Source: Patulibacter sp.
Lineage (GTDB): Bacteria; Actinomycetota; Thermoleophilia; Solirubrobacterales; Solirubrobacteraceae
Direction: 5' to 3'
Assembly: GCF_030655195.1 (NCBI RefSeq)
Contig: NZ_JAURWA010000177.1
Coordinates: forward strand, 1-41,037
DNA length: 41,037 nucleotides
Under the pieces are notes generated by a model. The model worked only from the letters and a program-made list of their open reading frames with translations, made no database searches and was not told the DNA's origin. Of the stretch, positions 37,696-41,037 are shown piece after piece; positions within the stretch are counted from its first letter, which is position 1; each line of letters opens with the position of its first letter. A program made the position numbers and the translations under genes.

Positions 37696-38727
37696 ATGCA
37701 CACCACGCTCGCCGGCGCCCCCTCCGCGTTCGAGGGCGGCCTGCGTCCGCTGGGGTCCGGCACGTGGGCCTGGATCCAGCCCGACGGGGGGTGGGGGGAG
37801 GCCAACGCGGGCCTCGTCGTCGGGGATGGCGCGTCCGCGGTCATCGACACGCTCTGGGACCAGCGGCGCTGCCGCGAGATGCTCGCCGCGATGGCCGGAC
37901 CGACCGCCGACGCCCCCGTCCGGCTGGCGATCAACACGCACGCCGACGGCGACCACTGGTGGGGCAACGCCGAGCTGCCCGCGGACGCGCGGATCACCAC
38001 CTCGAGCGAGGCGCGCACCGCGATGGACGAGGAGGAGACGCCGCGGGGGATGGCCCGGCTGCGGCGGCTGACCGGCCTGTCGGGCCGGCTGCCCGGGCGG
38101 GCGGGGGAGATGGGCCGCTACGTGCGCGGCATGCTCGAGCCGTTCGATTTCCGCCACGTCGACCTCCGCCTGCCCGACGACAGCTTCCACGGCTCCGCGA
38201 CGGAGGAGGTCGGCGGTCGTGCGCTGGAGCTGCGGATGCTCGGTCCCGCGCACACGGTCGGCGACCTCATCGTCCACGTCCCCGACGCCGGTGTCCTCTA
38301 CGCGGCCGACCTGCTGTTCGTCGGCGTCACCCCGGTGATGTGGGCCGGCCCCGTCGACAGCTGGATCGCCGCGCTCAACGCGATCCTCGCCCTGGACGCC
38401 GGGACGATCGTGCCCGGCCACGGGCCCGTCGGCGGCCCGGACGAGGTGCGGGCCATGCGCGACTACTGGACGTGGCTGGAGCAGGCGGTCGCGGCGCAGC
38501 ACCGCATGGGCCACAAGGCGCTCGAGGCGACGATCGAGATCCTGGGCGACCCCGACGCCGCCGCCTACCGCCGGTGGCTCGTCCCCGAGCGCACGCTGAT
38601 CAGCGTCTCGGTCATGCAGCGCCACCTCGAGGGCGACGGACCGCTGCCGCGCACGACCGCCGTCCGCGCGGCGCTCTTCGACCAGGTGGCGTCGGTGCGG
38701 CGGGCGCTCGGGGACGACCTGGGCTGA
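37696..38727 (+). CDS. MBL-fold metallo-hydrolase
   Basis: A 343-aa protein of the metallo-beta-lactamase superfamily. The metal signature is [12 protein letters not shown] (HxxxDH with HAD), then the second His in [14 protein letters not shown], Asp in YAADLLFVG, and the last His in VPGHGPVGG. The layout with a long helical insert after the first motif and C-terminal [13 protein letters not shown] is that of glyoxalase II-like or quinoprotein-relay proteins, not of true beta-lactamases. Substrate unknown. Start [20 protein letters not shown] fixed by the -10 spacing; a longer open frame upstream runs through the cspA promoter. Confidence 0.9.
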   Translation: MHTTLAGAPSAFEGGLRPLGSGTWAWIQPDGGWGEANAGLVVGDGASAVIDTLWDQRRCREMLAAMAGPTADAPVRLAINTHADGDHWWGNAELPADARITTSSEARTAMDEEETPRGMARLRRLTGLSGRLPGRAGEMGRYVRGMLEPFDFRHVDLRLPDDSFHGSATEEVGGRALELRMLGPAHTVGDLIVHVPDAGVLYAADLLFVGVTPVMWAGPVDSWIAALNAILALDAGTIVPGHGPVGGPDEVRAMRDYWTWLEQAVAAQHRMGHKALEATIEILGDPDAAAYRRWLVPERTLISVSVMQRHLEGDGPLPRTTAVRAALFDQVASVRRALGDDLG

Positions 38728-38787
38728 GCTGGGCCGGAGCCGCACCCCGACCCGCCACGGGGCGGGGTCGGGGACCGACCCGGCGCG

Positions 38788-41037
38788 TCACCGCCGCGTC
38801 GGCCGCAGGCGCAGGACCGTCGTCCGGGTCGCCGCGTTGCCCGCCGCGTCGGTCGCCGTGGCCCGGACCCGGAGGCGGAGCGGTCGACCGGCGCGCAGGA
38901 CGCGCCGGGCCCGGGTGTCCAGGCGGACGGTCACCGTGCCGCTCAGGCGGCGGAACGTCAGGCGGAGCGTGCGGCGCTGCTCGCGGCCCAGGGCGCGGAC
39001 ACGGACGACGACCCGGCCCGGCTCGTCGGCACCGACCCGCAGGCGGACGACCCCGGCCCGGCGCGACGGCCGCGGCGACGCCACGACCGCTCGCGGAGCG
39101 CGTCGGTCGCGGATCGCCGACGACGGCGCGGGAGCGCCCGGGTCCGGCACGGGCCCGGAGCTCGTCCCCGCGCCCCGGTCGCCGTCGTCCCCGCCGTTCC
39201 CGGTGCCACCGCCGGCACCGTTCCCGCCGCCGGACCCACCGCTCCCGCCATCGCCGTTCCCGCCGGTCGCGCCACCCGGCCACCCCGTCGTCCCGAGCAG
39301 CGGAGCGTCCGGGGCGTCGCCGCGCAGCTGGACCCAGCGGGCCTCCGCCGGCGTGCCCGCGGCGTCCCAGAGGAACAGCATGTACCAGCCCGCCGAGAGG
39401 CCCCGCCCGGTCGGTGCGAGGACGTTCACGCCCTCGCCGGCGACCCGGTCCAGGGGCAGCTCGGCGAACGCGCGGTTCATGTTCGTCGCGTGGGTCACGG
39501 CGTCCGGGGCGACGAGCGTCGCGCGGGTGATGCGGCGGCCGGCGACCTCGTCGACCCCGACCCCGAACGGTGCGCCGAAGCGCACGGCGGACGGGCCCGC
39601 CGTGACGGTCGGCCGGGGCGCACGGGCGTCGCCGTCGAAGAGGTAGGCGGGCTCGTAGATCTCGCCCTGGTCCTGGGGGCGCCCCGCGGGAGCCCGGCCC
39701 TGCGCCGGGACGTCGGCGAAGTTCCAGTAGTCGTCACCGGCGGACAGGACGCGGCCGTCGGGCAGCAGGACGGCGGTCGAGTGGTAGCTGCGCCACTTCG
39801 CCTGCGCCGGGCCGGTGCGCCAGCCGGACTCGCCCGGCTTCCACAGCGCGACCGACTTCAGCTCCTGCTGCCCCTCCGTCGCGTTGTTGCCCGCCAGGCC
39901 GTTCGCGCGCCGGAAGCCGGCAGCGCCGCCGACGTAGGCGAAGCCGCCGTCGGGGAGTCCGACGAGCTGCCCGTAGGACCGCGGGCGGTCGAGGTCGGGG
40001 ACCGGGTCCGAGCCGTCGGCGGTCCACTGCCGGTCGCCGCTGGTCAGGTCGACCGACTCGGCGGAGGCCGTCGCCGGGTCGACCGCCCGGTCGGCGGACG
40101 CGGGGTCGTCCCAGTCGGCGCCGTAGCCGCCGAGGGTCATCATCCGGCTCGTCCCCGGCAGCAGCGCCGCGCTGCCCCCGGAGCGCTGGTTGGACCGCGT
40201 GTACGGCCCGTCGGTCCACGCACCCGCGCCGAACAGCCGCGACGGGTCGAGGATCCGCGTGTCGCGGCGGTAGTGGCCGACGTAGGCGACCTTGCCGTCG
40301 GGCAGCGTCTGCATGTGCGGGTAGAAGCTCTCGGTCCGGCGCGCGTCCGCGGGGGACGCCGCGATCGTGCCGACCTGGCCGCGGGCCCGCCCGGGCGTGA
40401 AGACCTCGAGGTCGTCGTTGTTCCGCCCGCCCCCGGCCTCGTCGTAGCCGGCGGCGATCACGGTCCGTCCGTCGGGGAGCGCCTGCTGGGACGGATACCA
40501 CCGGCCGTGGCGCATCCGCGGCTGGCGGGTCCAGCGCCTCGCCCACGGGTCGTAGGAGTAGGTGCCGGCCCAGCCGCCGAAGTCCGCGTGCCCGCCACCG
40601 CTCTGCGCGCCGTACTCGGGGTAGAACGCGTTGCCCCCGGCGACGAACAGCTCGCCGGTCGGCAGCAGCGACTGGCCGGAGCAGAAGATCGGGGCCGGGG
40701 CGATGTCGTCGGCGGAGCCGTCGCCGTCGAGGTCGATCGTCTCCGGCGGCAGGTCGTGGCGGGTGGACCGGCCGGTCTCCGGGTCCCAGGTGTAGAACGG
40801 CGCGGCGTTCTCGCGGGTGCCGTTCGCGCCGGTGGCCAGGGCGCCGCGACCCCAGTAGGCGACCTCGCCCGTGGGCAGCACGGCGGCGTTGATCGCCCAC
40901 GTCGGCAGGTCCACGCGCGTGGGCGACCAGCGGCCGACCCGGTCGGCGGGTCCGACGTCGGCGTTGATCTTGCGCGCGGCCCGGCGGGTGTCGGCGGCGA
41001 TCGTCGCGCGGGTCGCGGCGGGCGTCGCGGCCCAGGC
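38788..41037 (-). CDS. Galactose oxidase-like copper-radical protein (5' end missing)
   Basis: 749 residues are visible and the frame is open to the window end, so the N-terminus with any signal peptide lies outside. It is a kelch-propeller of the galactose/glyoxal oxidase group. All copper-radical residues can be matched by motif: Cys in FCSGQSLLPTGELFVAGG, cross-link Tyr in GRWYPSQQALPDG, axial Tyr and His in YHSTAVLLPDGRV, and the distal His in VTHATNMNRA of the DUF1929 domain. A Gly-rich linker then leads to an Ig-like C-terminal domain (ASPRPSRRAGVVRLRVGADE...). Likely secreted and producing H2O2 from alcohols or aldehydes. GTG at 40914 is internal. Confidence 0.85.
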   Translation of the reverse strand, partial: AWAATPAATRATIAADTRRAARKINADVGPADRVGRWSPTRVDLPTWAINAAVLPTGEVAYWGRGALATGANGTRENAAPFYTWDPETGRSTRHDLPPETIDLDGDGSADDIAPAPIFCSGQSLLPTGELFVAGGNAFYPEYGAQSGGGHADFGGWAGTYSYDPWARRWTRQPRMRHGRWYPSQQALPDGRTVIAAGYDEAGGGRNNDDLEVFTPGRARGQVGTIAASPADARRTESFYPHMQTLPDGKVAYVGHYRRDTRILDPSRLFGAGAWTDGPYTRSNQRSGGSAALLPGTSRMMTLGGYGADWDDPASADRAVDPATASAESVDLTSGDRQWTADGSDPVPDLDRPRSYGQLVGLPDGGFAYVGGAAGFRRANGLAGNNATEGQQELKSVALWKPGESGWRTGPAQAKWRSYHSTAVLLPDGRVLSAGDDYWNFADVPAQGRAPAGRPQDQGEIYEPAYLFDGDARAPRPTVTAGPSAVRFGAPFGVGVDEVAGRRITRATLVAPDAVTHATNMNRAFAELPLDRVAGEGVNVLAPTGRGLSAGWYMLFLWDAAGTPAEARWVQLRGDAPDAPLLGTTGWPGGATGGNGDGGSGGSGGGNGAGGGTGNGGDDGDRGAGTSSGPVPDPGAPAPSSAIRDRRAPRAVVASPRPSRRAGVVRLRVGADEPGRVVVRVRALGREQRRTLRLTFRRLSGTVTVRLDTRARRVLRAGRPLRLRVRATATDAAGNAATRTTVLRLRPTRR

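Overview
The window is about 41 kb of very GC-rich DNA with strong G/C bias at third codon positions and many GTG starts. It looks like an actinobacterium, most likely class Thermoleophilia, order Solirubrobacterales (Patulibacter, Conexibacter or Solirubrobacter type). The best lineage clue is the exported collagen-like protein at 25541-26263, which starts MKRHLTYSNIVATLALLLAL, a signal-peptide style common in that group. This placement is inference from style and not a database result. I see no rRNA, tRNA, CRISPR array, insertion sequence or phage gene. Both window ends cut through genes.

Layout. 1-2116: L,D-transpeptidase (5' end missing) coupled to a PAS sensor. 2130-3838 (-): ECF sigma factor and its predicted membrane anti-sigma partner. 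4028-5062: luciferase-like flavin oxidoreductase. 5114-7082 (-): orphan Imm63-type immunity protein, MEKHLA PAS-like protein and membrane GGDEF diguanylate cyclase. 7252-9593: exported protein and GH113-like glycosidase. 9634-12318 (-): manganese-type ABC importer. 12438-14192: PolX. 14281-15380 (-): two CsbD-like coiled-coil proteins. 15492-17188 (-): MOSC protein and fatty acid desaturase. 17523-19153: small protein, SDR and small membrane protein. 19191-20522 (-): uracil/xanthine permease.

20764-25461 is the most system-like block. A 19-bp GntR-type palindrome and a leaderless 8-codon ORF lead into a coupled operon: enoyl-reductase-like/saccharopine dehydrogenase-like protein, flavin monooxygenase, 26-codon mini-ORF, SDR, and an NAD-dependent epimerase/3-beta-HSD-like protein. 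I infer an oxidative pathway for a hydrophobic ketone, lipid or steroid-like compound. It ends at a perfect 30-bp palindromic terminator.

25541-41037: collagen-like protein, MFS exporter with an operator-like hairpin, D,D-carboxypeptidase and LytR-CpsA-Psr cell-wall proteins, thioesterase plus M28 peptidase, a 990-aa LuxR-family ATPase regulator, an alpha/beta hydrolase, a noncoding array of hairpin repeats, cspA, an MBL-fold hydrolase and a copper-radical-oxidase-like kelch protein cut by the window end.

Two window-wide patterns stand out. First, at least ten genes have a TAnnnT hexamer exactly 6-7 nt before the start codon and no Shine-Dalgarno sequence, the layout of leaderless transcripts. 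Second, short tandem duplications of 13-21 bp cluster at gene 3' ends, twice duplicating the stop codon in frame.
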